Below, in pieces: positions 7,677-15,619 of a stretch of DNA of 64,000 nucleotides. The position numbers and the translations under genes were made by a program. Every line of letters starts with the position of its first letter. The stretch's first letter is position 1. The stretch lies in assembly GCF_000813845.1 (NCBI RefSeq), contig NZ_JWTB01000008.1, positions 1-64,000 on the forward strand, in the 5' to 3' direction. The notes below the pieces were generated by a model that was not told the origin of the DNA, did not search any database, and was given only the letters and a program-made list of their open reading frames with translations. The DNA is from Pseudarthrobacter phenanthrenivorans (lineage in GTDB: Bacteria; Actinomycetota; Actinomycetes; Actinomycetales; Micrococcaceae).

Positions 7677-7880
7677 ATGACTGTACAACGGGCACAACCA
7701 CCGAGCGCCACGGCTCGGAAAGAAATCCTGTACTACGTCATGACACTGGGGGCGATCTCGGCAGTCGGGATCGCCTCCGGGTTCCTGTTCACACCGATGG
7801 TGGGCGTGGCGGTGTTCGTCGCACTCGGCAATCTGCTGCTGCCTAAGCCGGCGCCGTTCTGGCGGCGGTACCGTCGTTGA
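7677..7880 (+). CDS. Small membrane protein
   Basis: A 67-residue protein with a polar start (MTVQRAQPPSATARK), about two closely spaced hydrophobic segments (YYVMTLGAISAVGIASGF and VGVAVFVALGNLLL) and a basic end (WRRYRR). It resembles small inner-membrane proteins of conjugative plasmids but belongs to no named family I recognise. The ribosome binding site is weak (AGGAAGG, 12 bases away). A strong terminator follows at 7890. Confidence 0.55.
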   Translation: MTVQRAQPPSATARKEILYYVMTLGAISAVGIASGFLFTPMVGVAVFVALGNLLLPKPAPFWRRYRR

Positions 7881-7889
7881 TCCACGACA

Positions 7890-7932
7890 GGAGGTAGCCC
7901 CGCCGACTGGTAGCCGGCGGGGCTACCTCCTT
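7890..7932. terminator. Strong terminator hairpin
   Basis: GGAGGTAGCCCCGCCG pairs with CGGCGGGGCTACCTCC. Confidence 0.75.
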
Positions 7933-8039
7933 ACCGAGCTCCGAGCGTACTGCACTTCCGCAGGAGTGGCGTCCCCTTGGGTCGTGTGTCCTGACTGCAT
8001 GCAGGGCTTCGCGGGAAGCGCTCCGCCATCCACTTTGGG

Positions 8040-8200
8040 CAACAAAAAGGCCGCCAGGACAAGGCGGCCCTGGCGGCCTTTTGTGGGCACATCTTCTGCA
8101 AAAGAGCGGTGCCCGTTTCTACCAGCTCGCCAGGTTCAAACAGATGCCTGGCCTTTGTGGGCACATCTTTCGCGACAAGAGCGGTGCCCGGTTTGCCTTG
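8040..8200. repeat. Hairpin array A (two GGGCAC hairpins)
   Basis: Four successive hairpins. First is AAGGCCGCCAGG/CCTGGCGGCCTT (about 8048-8081). Then comes GGGCAC-A-TCTT...AAGA-GCG-GTGCCC, followed by GCCAGG/CCTGGC (8138-8161), and then a second GGGCAC-A-TCTT...AAGA-GCG-GTGCCC. The GGGCAC hairpin recurs four times at 62209-62645. No credible ORF is present. Confidence 0.65.
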
Positions 8201-8327
8201 CTCAATAACTCCTCAGAAGAAAGGACTCATTGTTTTGACGGCACGTAGACCGCCGTCGAAAGCATACGACACTTTTGGTGTCCCCTTGGGCCGCCCGGAA
8301 CTGGCATGTTCAATGGGCTTAAACAGA

Positions 8328-8367
8328 GCTGGTGCCGCAGCCACCATCAGGCAGCCACAGCACCAGC
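8328..8367 (-). terminator. Hairpin downstream of the Rep-like gene
   Basis: GCTGGTGC pairs with GCACCAGC, just past the stop of 8395-9984. The nearby GGTGTCCCCTT motif (8276, 8386) occurs on both sides. Confidence 0.4.
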
Positions 8368-8394
8368 ATCGTGTTGTGCGAGATTGGTGTCCCC

Positions 8395-9984
8395 TTATGC
8401 CGCTAGGGCGACGTCCTTGAGGATCAGGGCAGCCATTTGGCCGGCCTTGTCCCTCTCGTAACCGCGGCTCCGGAAGCGCGCCTTCAGCTCCGCTTCGAAG
8501 GCATTCCGCTCACCGACCTGCATCGCCTTGCCCTGCATTGCGCCGGTGACGCCCCTCAGCCACGCGGTCTTTACTGCCGGGTCGTCGGTCGCCAGCGGCA
8601 CGGTCTCGGCCGCACCGAGCAGCGGCCGGGCATTGGCCATAACCTTCTCGGCTACCAGGGTTATAGCGTCCCCCTGGTAGCTCCGCTTCTTGAGCCGCTT
8701 CTTGAGCTCGCGGGTCAGTGCATTCCGGCGGTCCTTTGTCATCGGCGGCACCTTGGCTATAGCGTTCGAGGCACCTGCGACCCACGTGTTCAACCGGTCC
8801 GCCGAGCTGCCCGCAGCCGGGATGGAAGCCACCTCACCGAAGAGCCGGTCCATCGCAGGCCCGGCATCAACACGCAGCTTGCGGACCCTGGCGATCTCGT
8901 CTGTACGGGCCTTGGCGTTGTCCTTGTAGGCGGCGCTGGCGGCGGCCGCAGCCTCATACGCCCCGGTCGCTTTTGCCCAGGTCTTCAAGACCTCGGCGAG
9001 CTGACCTGGGAGGTCACTTTCTGCAGCACTGGTGTCCCCTTGTGCTGACCCGATCAGACGGTCCAAACCAGCCTCGGCCATGAGCCGGTTCAGGGCCGGA
9101 ATGGACCGCTTCGGGAGACCCAGCTGGACCGGGTCAACGCCGGCCGCCCGAGCCAGGGTCAAGAGCCAGGTTTTGGCCCCCAGGGGCGCCTCGCCGTAGG
9201 TCCACGCCGGGTGGTTCACGGACCGGGTCACAGCGGCCCCCAGGAGATCCCTTTGACTCGCTTCATTCTCCTGTTCGGCCAGGGCACCAATGGCCTCGTA
9301 GAGACCCGGTTCAACAACCCCCTCGCCATTGTCTTTGAGCCTCTGAACGAGAGCCCTCTGGTCAGGGTTCAAGTAGCCGCTGATCTTGAACCGGCGGGGC
9401 TGGCCCGGGCGCAGGCCGGCACTGGGTTCATGGATCCAGCCAAGCTCCAACAAATCGTTCAGCGCAGCCTTTGCCGTCGGCCATGAAGAACCGAGCCGGA
9501 GCGCGAGCCAAGGGTATGAAACGCGGATGGTGTTCCACCCCTTCTCACCGTTGATCGACTTGAGCTGCTCCACGCAGACAATCGCGAGTGCCGTCCGCGC
9601 CCGGATCTGCCGGGCCGGCGACAGGGCCACACCGTCAGCGCCGGCCACTACCGGAGCGAGGATCCGGCCCAGGGTGAGCCGTGCCGTTTTGCCGGCGTTT
9701 TTCCGCCGCCCCGCAGGGGAGGAAGAAAGAGCCGCACGGCGGCAGGAAGCGAGGAGCTGACGGAATGCGAGGCGGTCAGTAAGCACGGAGGAAAGACCGG
9801 GCCGCTTAGCAGTCTGCCTTTTCAGGAAGCCGATCAGTTCGCTGTCGCTCAGTCCAAGCGAGTAGGCACGCACGGCGATTCTCCGGGCGAAATCCCGAGG
9901 GCCGACGGTCGAGACGGGAAGAGACGCAGCAAGCATGCGCAGCTCTTCGATCGAGGCTGGAGTCATGGTAAGTATCGCAGGCAT
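8395..9984 (-). CDS. Winged-helix Rep-like plasmid protein
   Basis: A 529-residue basic protein with a winged-helix-like region at about 130-195 (ARTALAIVCVEQLKS..YPWLALRLGSSWPTAKAALNDLLELGWI), as in plasmid replication initiators. A long, mostly helical, lysine/arginine-rich C-terminus follows. No primase or helicase motif is seen. Its promoter has TATAAG close to the ATG, so the transcript is probably near-leaderless. Upstream lie a polypyrimidine stretch and an iteron block; around it the motif GYGTCCCCTT recurs. I favour a replication initiator or origin-binding role, but a general DNA-binding protein is equally consistent. Confidence 0.5.
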   Translation of the reverse strand: MPAILTMTPASIEELRMLAASLPVSTVGPRDFARRIAVRAYSLGLSDSELIGFLKRQTAKRPGLSSVLTDRLAFRQLLASCRRAALSSSPAGRRKNAGKTARLTLGRILAPVVAGADGVALSPARQIRARTALAIVCVEQLKSINGEKGWNTIRVSYPWLALRLGSSWPTAKAALNDLLELGWIHEPSAGLRPGQPRRFKISGYLNPDQRALVQRLKDNGEGVVEPGLYEAIGALAEQENEASQRDLLGAAVTRSVNHPAWTYGEAPLGAKTWLLTLARAAGVDPVQLGLPKRSIPALNRLMAEAGLDRLIGSAQGDTSAAESDLPGQLAEVLKTWAKATGAYEAAAAASAAYKDNAKARTDEIARVRKLRVDAGPAMDRLFGEVASIPAAGSSADRLNTWVAGASNAIAKVPPMTKDRRNALTRELKKRLKKRSYQGDAITLVAEKVMANARPLLGAAETVPLATDDPAVKTAWLRGVTGAMQGKAMQVGERNAFEAELKARFRSRGYERDKAGQMAALILKDVALAA

Positions 9985-10543
9985 GACAATATCTTATACC
10001 CACTATGCGCTGGAGCGTAGCGACAAGCGCTATAGGTGAGGCTATAAAGATTGCGCATTGGAGATGCCGAGGCTTTTGCTTATCCAGGCGAGACGGCAAG
10101 CCGCAGAGGGAGAAGACGTTGCCAGGGCAAGGCGGGCAAGGATCTTCAACGGAGTCGAGGCCCGAAGGACCGAGGGTGCTTTTGAGCCAAGGGCAGCAGC
10201 AGGGCAGGGCAACGGATCGGTTGCATTCGTTTAGCAGTCTTTGCGTTTACTGGCCGGTGGCCTGGGTGTTGGCGTTACGGCGAACGCCGTCTCCGGGCTT
10301 CGCCCTACGAAGGCTTATCGGAACGCCGAGCAGGCTGGAAGTAGCCAGAGCGATGACCTATCCGTTGTGGAAGGCTGCTTGATGACCATTTAGCTTCTCT
10401 TCTTGTTGACCTCTTAGGTTCCCTGTTCGTTGACCTGTTCGTTTCTCTTCTTGGTTCCCGTTCTGTTCTCTTCCGCCGCCCCTCGATTTTTCGGCCACTC
10501 CCCCGCCTAGACTCATTCGGGTACCCACCGAGAGGACCATCCA
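9985..10543. other. Gene-free region with pyrimidine-rich tract
   Basis: No convincing gene. The left part holds small inverted repeats, such as GGCGTT-acggcg-AACGCC (10271-10288). From about 10386 to 10495 the plus strand is almost pure C/T with only scattered G and few A, with repeated TTGACCT and TTCTTG words. Such strand asymmetry is typical of origins or initiator-bound unwinding regions. Placed between a Rep-like gene and an iteron block, it may be part of an origin (inference). Confidence 0.4.
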
Positions 10544-10819
10544 ATGCATCCCTGCGTCGCCGTCGTCCAGAAGAACGAGCAGCCCGAGGACGAAGCGCTC
10601 TACTCTCAGGAGCTCGTGATCCTCGAGGGCAAAGAGCTGCACGTCGTGAAGTACACCCCCGATTCCATTGCCTTCGATTTTCCTCAACTGACCGCCGTGG
10701 CCCGGTCCATCGGGTGGCAGGTCATCACCGACTGGGAGGTCTTGGACGGACGGGCATTCGCAGTCGTGGAGAGGGCCATTTCTGACCCTGCTGAACCGGC
10801 TCATTCTGAACCTGTCTAA
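10544..10819 (+). CDS. Hypothetical protein preceding iteron block
   Basis: A 91-residue acidic protein (ELVILEGKELHVVKYTPDSIAFDFPQLTAVARSIGWQVITDWEVLDG) that looks like a compact alpha/beta fold. GAGAGG precedes ATG 10544. Its last 20 codons run into the CCGGCTCA repeats, so the C-terminal PAEPAHSEPV is partly encoded by iteron DNA. Function unknown. Confidence 0.55.
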   Translation: MHPCVAVVQKNEQPEDEALYSQELVILEGKELHVVKYTPDSIAFDFPQLTAVARSIGWQVITDWEVLDGRAFAVVERAISDPAEPAHSEPV

Positions 10820-11030
10820 CCGGCTCATCCGGGCCGGTTCTGACCCTGCTCGGACCGGCTCACCGAAGCTCGATTGGACCGGCTCAGGTCGGCTCTTCTG
10901 GACCGTTCGCGAACCGGTCCAGAGCGGTTCTTTCTGACCCTGCTGGGACCGGCTCAGAACGGGGTCATCGGGACTGGCTCAAGCAGGCTCATACTGGCCT
11001 GACCGGGCATCCCTGGACCGGCTCAGAACG
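10790..11030. repeat. CCGGCTCA iteron block, candidate origin
   Basis: Six exact CCGGCTCA copies at 10796, 10820, 10855, 10879, 10949 and 11018, several within a longer GGACCGGCTCAGAAC context. There are degenerate copies between them, and a near-palindrome TGGACCGTTCG/CGAACCGGTCCA around 10899-10922. Copies are spaced roughly 24, 35, 24, 70 and 69 bases apart. This directly repeated arrangement resembles Rep-binding iterons. Confidence 0.55.
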
Positions 11031-11086
11031 GGGCCCGAATAGGATCTAGGAGCGGGTCATCCCGGGCCGCGGAAAGGGGCAAAACG

Positions 11087-11608
11087 ATGACCCGTACGTT
11101 CGTGATTCTCGACCTGGACGGCAGCGTCTTCCCGCTGCCACACCGCAAGGTCACTCCGACACCTGACCGGGTCACCACGACTGTGGCCGTTCCGCCGCGG
11201 GCCCCGGTGACTGTGACGTTCCGGCCGGCAGTGGTCGAGGCCATCACCCGGTGGGCTGCATCCGCCGACGTTCAGTGGCTGACCTCGTGGGGTCGTAAGA
11301 CCCAGTGGCTCGACCAGGTCGGCCTGCCCACCCTGCCCGTCCTGTACGACCCTGAGCCAGGCGAGGTCTTCTTCTGGGGACGCTCACGTCTCTCCTGGAA
11401 GAAGCCGCAGGTGGCGGAGCTCATGGGGCGGCAGTCGGCGCCGTTCAGGGTGGTCTGGATCGACGATGACTCCTTCTCGCCGGCCTACGGGGACGAGCTG
11501 CGGGCGGCCCATCCCCTGCTGGAGGATCTCCTGCTGATTCAGCCGGATTGCTACGAAGGCCTTACTGATGAGGACCTTCTGCGGGTTGAGAAGTCCCTCG
11601 CAGGATAG
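11087..11608 (+). CDS. HAD-superfamily phosphatase-like protein
   Basis: A 173-residue protein. Haloacid dehalogenase motifs are in order: motif I FVILDLDGSVF with the nucleophile in DLDG, motif II around LTSWGRKT, a lysine in WKKPQV, and an acidic motif IV in VVWIDDDSFSP. The short cap-less form resembles the HAD domain found alone or in RNA-repair fusions of actinobacterial plasmids and phages. It is likely a cytoplasmic phosphatase acting on a nucleotide or nucleic-acid end; the substrate cannot be read. It is convergent with the antitoxin-like gene at 11628. Confidence 0.7.
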   Translation: MTRTFVILDLDGSVFPLPHRKVTPTPDRVTTTVAVPPRAPVTVTFRPAVVEAITRWAASADVQWLTSWGRKTQWLDQVGLPTLPVLYDPEPGEVFFWGRSRLSWKKPQVAELMGRQSAPFRVVWIDDDSFSPAYGDELRAAHPLLEDLLLIQPDCYEGLTDEDLLRVEKSLAG

Positions 11609-11627
11609 TCATTACAGTTCCTGCGGC

Positions 11628-12014
11628 TCATCCGTCGTAGGACTCTTCCAGCAGTGCTTTTGCCGCTGCCGCTGTCTCCTGGAAACGGTCCTCACGGATG
11701 GCCTTGAGTGGCGAATCGTAGCCAAGGCGGGGGTTGATAGAGGTGGCCCAGGCCTGGGTCACCTTCGTTCCCATGGCGCTTTCAATTTCATGCAGGACGT
11801 CATGGGCAAAGCGAAGTCTCTGCTGGACTGCCTGGCTAGGGCCAGGCTCGAGTTCAGCGCGGGCCCACTTATGGACCTGTCCGGACTCCTTCAAACCGGC
11901 CAAGGATGCCACAAGCTTTGAGGTGAGGACATCGCAGAGTTCAGCGACCACCGCGGAGGTCTCCATGAAGACGGATAGGGCCTGCGGCCCGTCTGGTGCA
12001 CTCGACACTTCCAT
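11628..12014 (-). CDS. MbcA/ParS-like antitoxin-family protein
   Basis: A 128-residue protein that aligns by eye over its whole length with the 44249-44632 protein. Both share the L-x-x-S/A-L-A-G-x-K-x-x-x-x-x-H-K-W-A pattern, then Q-x-R-L-x-x-A-H, then a terminal AW-x(8)-P-x-x-AIRED motif. The AW...P...AIRED end resembles the C-terminal domain of Xre/MbcA/ParS antitoxins. At 44249 the partner is a RES-type toxin; here no RES gene follows. Instead a frameshifted HTH gene sits directly upstream on the same strand. Orphan or degraded module. Confidence 0.6.
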   Translation of the reverse strand: MEVSSAPDGPQALSVFMETSAVVAELCDVLTSKLVASLAGLKESGQVHKWARAELEPGPSQAVQQRLRFAHDVLHEIESAMGTKVTQAWATSINPRLGYDSPLKAIREDRFQETAAAAKALLEESYDG

Positions 12015-12064
12015 CGCCCTCCTTCAAAGTCCCAGCATAGATCTCTGTGGAGATCGGCTCCTTG

Positions 12065-12473
12065 CTACCACACCGCCTCAAAAGTGATCCCGGCAGCGGC
12101 GAGCAGCTGGTCGGGGTCTTCGAGATGATCCATTGGACGGTCCTGGGCTGCGAACATGCTGCTGGCGCCGATCATCCAGTAGCAGACGTCCCAAGACGGA
12201 ATCCCGTTGCGCCTCGCCAGTGCCAGGAGCGCGGGGATGGCCGCGGACGGCCGCCCCGTTGAACCGGTATCTGGGGAACTTGGTTATACCCTCGTGCTGC
12301 ACTGCAAGCAGCTCTCCGGATTCGACCAGCTGCTCGACGTGTGCGGGGTCCGGGTGCTGCGGATCAAGGAGCTCTGCCACCTCTTGGAGTCCCAGTGTGT
12401 CCCTGGCGACTTCGGACCGCCAACGCTCCTGGGCAGCGACCGAGCGTTCATGGACAGCATCATGGTCAAACAC
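12065..12473 (-). pseudogene. HTH/MbcA-like gene broken by a frameshift
   Basis: Starts at GTG 12473 after AAAGGA, with an HTH segment (LGLQEVAELLDPQHPDP) and then KFPRYRFNGAAV. Near 12240 one extra base shifts the frame. After correction the protein continues as AIPALLALARRNGIPSWDVC and ends EAVW at 12065, giving about 135 residues. The corrected tail matches the tails of 13352-13789 and 38777-39193. Either recent decay or a sequencing error in a G/C-rich stretch (GCGGCC). Confidence 0.65.
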
Positions 12474-12689
12474 CGCAGGATCCTTTCCGTCGTCGCTTCA
12501 GGTGCCACCCAGCCTACGACCAGCGAGGGCTGTGTGAGCCGCTCTAAGCCCCTTTCCCAGCCTCGGACGGCGGAGAGTGCCCGGGAGGCCCTGATAGGCG
12601 CTCAGCGGGGCATGCACCCCCTCTTGGAGGGAACTCCCTGAGATCTGGAGTGCTACCAACGCAGCATTTACCCTGCGAGAATTCCCCCT

Positions 12690-12860
12690 ATGGCAACCTC
12701 TCCAGAGAGCGACGCGGTCGACCGCAGACGTGAGACCGCGGCGTTGCTTTCCGACCACGATCTCTTGGCGTCGGTCAAGGAGGGACTCGACCAGCTGAAG
12801 GGCGGCGAAGCCTTCTGGGCAGAAGAAGTTCGCCTTGCCATGCGAGAGGCCAGGACATGA
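12690..12860 (+). CDS. Small Phd/RelB-like antitoxin-type peptide
   Basis: A 56-residue ORF (begins MATSPESDAVDRRRETAALL, ends VRLAMREART). The segment LLSDHDLLASVKEGLDQLKGGE resembles the C-terminal half of actinobacterial Phd/YefM/RelB antitoxins. The stop overlaps the next start (ATGA at 12857-12860), so it is translationally coupled to the HTH gene at 12857. Codon use matches neighbours. Probably real; which toxin it serves is unclear. Confidence 0.55.
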   Translation: MATSPESDAVDRRRETAALLSDHDLLASVKEGLDQLKGGEAFWAEEVRLAMREART

Positions 12861-13345
12861 GTGAAAATTCGGCGATCGTTCGGTCGTTTCAGGCCGCCGA
12901 GCGGGAATTTTGGGACAGGAATGCCGGAATCAAGGCCAACCAGTCGAGCATTTCCCAGGCCGCTGTGGGCGACAGGACAGCACGGGCTCTGATGGAAGAC
13001 CAGGCGCTCGGGACCGAAGCGGTGGCAGAGCTTCTCGGGCGGCAGGAATCAAGCGTCCGCCAGGACATGACCGACCTAAAGCTTTATGCCTACGAGCAGG
13101 GCGGCAGAGCGCAGCTCCCGGCATGGCAATTCACCCAGGGCGGGGCGCCCATCCCCGGACTCGACAGGGTCCTTGCTGTCCTGCCCGCGGATCTGCATCC
13201 GCAGTCGGTTGCCGGATTCTTCCTAACCCCGCAGCCGGATCTCGTCCTGAAGGGCATACCCCGCTCAGCTAAAGAGTGGCTGGAAAGCGGTGGTCCAGTC
13301 GAACCAGTCCTGCAACTCGCCAGCGGACTCCGAGCTGGAATCTGA
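12857..13345 (+). CDS. HTH protein with MbcA/ParS-like C-terminal domain
   Basis: A 162-residue protein. HTH at about residues 52-75 (LGTEAVAELLGRQESSVRQDM), a short strand region ending LPAWQF, then PIPGLDRVLAVLPADLHPQSV, AGFFLTPQPDL and EWLESGG. The second half follows the W/F-L-x-x-P-x-x-x-L-x-G pattern of antitoxin Xre/MbcA/ParS toxin-binding domains. It is the middle gene of a three-gene unit (12690, 12857, 13352) with overlaps or 6-base gaps. It is possibly an autorepressing antitoxin or a partner for the third gene. Confidence 0.6.
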   Translation: MSENSAIVRSFQAAEREFWDRNAGIKANQSSISQAAVGDRTARALMEDQALGTEAVAELLGRQESSVRQDMTDLKLYAYEQGGRAQLPAWQFTQGGAPIPGLDRVLAVLPADLHPQSVAGFFLTPQPDLVLKGIPRSAKEWLESGGPVEPVLQLASGLRAGI

Positions 13346-13351
13346 TTAGCC

Positions 13352-13789
13352 GTGCGGGAATTCCGGGCAGTCGAGCACTCGACCCAATACACCCGCGCCC
13401 TGCAAGCCACCGAAAATGCCTGGCAGGAGATGGCGGCAGAGTTTGGGCTGCTCACAGACACCGAGGTCGCCGCAGCAGTTTCGGACGCGTCTGCCAGCGC
13501 CCACTTCGCTTCAGATGAGCGGGCCGCCGGCAGACTCCTGGCCGTCGAGCGACCCGAAGGCCTCCGGTACCCGGGCTTCCAGATAGACCGCAGCCGACGC
13601 ATAATCCGCCCCGTCATCGAAGAGCTGCTGGCCATCGCAGGGGCTGCCGGCCGCAGTGAGGCCAGCCTCGCTCTGTGGTTGGCGGCAGCGGCAACTGGCT
13701 ATCTGGATGGCGCCAGGCCAGTCGATCGGCTCGACAACCCGGTAGCTGTGGTGGAGGCAGCGTCCCAGGCATTCAACGTCGCGTGGTGA
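13352..13789 (+). CDS. Paralogue of the HTH/MbcA-like family
   Basis: A 145-residue protein from GTG 13352, only 6 bases after the previous stop. Contains an HTH-like TDTEVAAAVSDASASAHF, then the family-specific LRYPGFQID, a helical section and the end EASLALWLAAAATGYLDG, RPVDRLDNPVAVVEAASQAF. The CPGFQ/YPGFQ strand and the RPVD-x-L-D tail are shared with 38777-39193, and in diverged form with the 12065-12473 pseudogene. Members of this family sit next to antitoxin-like genes. The exact function is not known to me. Confidence 0.55.
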   Translation: MREFRAVEHSTQYTRALQATENAWQEMAAEFGLLTDTEVAAAVSDASASAHFASDERAAGRLLAVERPEGLRYPGFQIDRSRRIIRPVIEELLAIAGAAGRSEASLALWLAAAATGYLDGARPVDRLDNPVAVVEAASQAFNVAW

Positions 13790-13813
13790 AGCGAGACGAG
13801 GTCGAGGGCCGCG

Positions 13814-14185
13814 TCAGTTGTCCTTCAGGCGGCGGCCGCCGGGCAAGTTCTCGCCCCAGGCGGGGTACATTTCGCCGCCATTGTGCTCTGCCTCGCGCCT
13901 GGCAGTTTCCGCCTCGATTGCCTTGGCGACGAAGTGGCTCCAGGTGTTGTCCCCCTCGGCGTAGCTCGTGGCACGGTATGCGGCACGGGCCCGGTTCCGA
14001 AGCTCCTCGGGCAGGGAGACAGTCATGCTCGCAAGCTTTGGCGACGCCTTGGGCTTGGCCTTCTTCGGCTCCTCGGGCCGCTTCCCTGGCAGCATACGAG
14101 CCAAGGGCGCTTCCTGGGCCGGTGCTGCAGCACGACGAGGGGGTAGACCGAGTGAGGGTCGGCCTGGTGTGGGTTCGGCGCTCAC
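13814..14185 (-). CDS. parB: ParB-like centromere-binding protein (RHH type)
   Basis: A 123-residue protein. A basic, proline-rich N-terminal 50 residues precede a ribbon-helix-helix-like domain (ASMTVSLPEELRNRARAAYR to WSHFVAKAIEAETARREAE). It overlaps the end of the ParA gene by 4 bases (GTGA). Small RHH partners encoded directly after a ParA are the usual centromere-binding component of type Ib-like partition systems. The likely DNA site is the repeat cluster at 15105-15480. The symbol is used in the functional sense; it lacks the HTH domain of chromosomal ParB. Confidence 0.7.
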   Translation of the reverse strand: MSAEPTPGRPSLGLPPRRAAAPAQEAPLARMLPGKRPEEPKKAKPKASPKLASMTVSLPEELRNRARAAYRATSYAEGDNTWSHFVAKAIEAETARREAEHNGGEMYPAWGENLPGGRRLKDN

Positions 14186-15096
14186 GCGTTGACCTCCTGA
14201 GATTCAGACAAAGCAATTCGGCGGGTAACTTCCATGGCGACGGCGTGCAGGTCCTCGGCGACACTCGAAGCGGACCTGGGGCCGACATGGCCGGCTTTCG
14301 CCTCTCCGCGGAGGACTTCCCACCACTTCGGGCCCTTGCTGAGCTCGCGCTCGAGTTCATGGGCGAGCAGACCACGCTCCCTGCAGGCCTGGGCGGTCGC
14401 CTCAGCGTGCCGCACGGTCATCGGGAAGAGCACTTCATCCGTGCCGAAATCGGCCGTCAGATGATCACGGGTGACCTTGTGGACCTGCTTGGAGTTCGTG
14501 CCGGTACCGACCAGGACGACACCGAGCAGCTCCAGCGTCGGGTTCAGCCCCACGACGCTGTCCATGCGAGCCGCGACGGCCGCGACACCCTTGCGGCTTG
14601 AGAGGTCGGTTTTCAGGGGAACCAGGGCGTAGCGGGCGGCGGCCACGGCGGCAGCCTGCAGCGGTTCGTTACCCGGCGGCGAATCGAGAAGTACTAGGTC
14701 GTACTCCCCCGCCACGCCTGCCAGCAGGTTTGCCAGGGCCAGATGGGCGGCGTCGCGATCCTTCTGCGCCTTAGCGCCCAGGAATGCCGCTGCATCGTCC
14801 AGATGGGCGCCGCCGGCGATGACGTCCAGGTTGGGACGGACGTCCTGCAGCCGGTCCGGTGTACCGCCGAAGCACAGCGAGGCGGCGAGGCTGCGGCCTG
14901 CGTCCCCCTGCTCGGCGTAGCCCAGGTCCTCGGCCAAGTTGCCCTGGGGGTCCAGGTCCACAAGCAGCACCCGCGATCCGCCCTCTGCCAGGAGTCCACC
15001 GACGTTGGCAACCAGCGAGGTCTTGAACACACCGCCCTTGCCGTTGATCACGGCGACGACCCGGCTAAGCGCACCGCGGTCGAGAGTTTCCTTCAT
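14182..15096 (-). CDS. parA: ParA-type partition ATPase
   Basis: A 304-residue ATPase with the deviant Walker A box KGGVFKT (residues 20-26). This is followed by Walker A' VLLVDLDPQGN and Walker B DLVLLDSPPG. Its length fits a plasmid ParA with a short N-terminus lacking an autorepressor HTH, so promoter control must come from another protein. A GCAAC-N6-GTTGC palindrome at 15133 in its promoter, and TTCACTTGYGAA repeats upstream, are candidates for that control and for parS. It segregates plasmid copies by ATP-dependent movement on the nucleoid. Confidence 0.92.
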   Translation of the reverse strand: MKETLDRGALSRVVAVINGKGGVFKTSLVANVGGLLAEGGSRVLLVDLDPQGNLAEDLGYAEQGDAGRSLAASLCFGGTPDRLQDVRPNLDVIAGGAHLDDAAAFLGAKAQKDRDAAHLALANLLAGVAGEYDLVLLDSPPGNEPLQAAAVAAARYALVPLKTDLSSRKGVAAVAARMDSVVGLNPTLELLGVVLVGTGTNSKQVHKVTRDHLTADFGTDEVLFPMTVRHAEATAQACRERGLLAHELERELSKGPKWWEVLRGEAKAGHVGPRSASSVAEDLHAVAMEVTRRIALSESQEVNA

Positions 15097-15104
15097 TTGG
15101 GGTC

Positions 15105-15480
15105 CCTTTCACAAGTGCTTCCAGCGTAGCCAGCAACACCTGCGTTGCATTGGAAGCTGGCTTGCGTGTCTTCGCTGGTTTCACTTGTGAATACCGTGGA
15201 GACGGTAAAGCAACCTTTGCATTGTCCACATTCACCACATTTAGTCCTTGTGTTTACGGGGAATCATGTGAAGCCTTATTCACGGTCAACGCTTGCGAAG
15301 GTGGTTCGGCAAGTGACCGAAACGAAAACAGCTCCGCCGTCTTTACTTGTGAAACATGCGGACCAAGGCAAGCATGGAAAAACGTCTTCACATTGACCGC
15401 CGGGTTCACCGTCCTAAACTGCGAAAGCAGTAGAACAACTAAAGCCGGTGACGCCGTAAGCACTTTCTTCACTTGCAAGC
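15105..15480. repeat. parS: parS-like repeat cluster upstream of parA
   Basis: Copies of the palindrome TTCACTTGYGAA: exact at 15180-15191, one mismatch at 15342-15353, and partial copies near 15108, 15287, 15305 and 15468. An exact copy in inverse orientation lies outside the cluster at 16643-16654. The region is visibly more AT-rich than its surroundings. It also holds an actinobacterial-type DnaA box TTGTCCACA (15222-15230). It fits a centromere for the adjacent ParA/ParB. Confidence 0.65.
15133..15148. promoter_or_regulatory. GCAAC-N6-GTTGC operator at parA
   Basis: GCAAC-ACCTGC-GTTGC, about 37 bases before the parA start. The same palindrome and spacer occur at 20863 and 22838. Confidence 0.6.
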
Positions 15481-15579
15481 GGAACCTCGCCGGCAGTGCT
15501 TAAACGCCCTGGGAGGAGGGGCGCGGGCGGGGTTGCACTCTAGTCGGTACGAGATCCAGGAACTCTCACCACAAACAGG

Positions 15580-15607
15580 AAAGGCCCCGGGGATTTCCGG
15601 GGCCTTT
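15580..15607. terminator. Terminator hairpin
   Basis: AAAGGCCCCGG pairs with CCGGGGCCTTT. It lies just beyond the 3' end of the minus-strand SHOCT gene. Confidence 0.75.
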
Positions 15608-15619
15608 GTCGGGGATGTC

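Noticed and set aside
7890..7932. Extra copy of the GGTAGC/GCTACC operator
   Set aside because: Here the half-sites are part of a 16-bp GC-rich stem with a much longer spacing, so it is a terminator hairpin rather than an operator.
7966..8420. Two open frames across the hairpin array
   Set aside because: They translate structured repeat DNA, lack ribosome binding sites and do not show the local codon bias.
10005..10382. Open frame opposite the Rep-like promoter
   Set aside because: No start signal, arginine/serine-rich random composition, and it overlaps the promoter of the minus-strand gene.
15150..15503. An open frame reading rightwards with repeated FTCE-like words
   Set aside because: The repeated residues are the translation of the TTCACTTGYGAA parS-like repeats. 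There is no ribosome binding site, and codon use is unlike real genes here.
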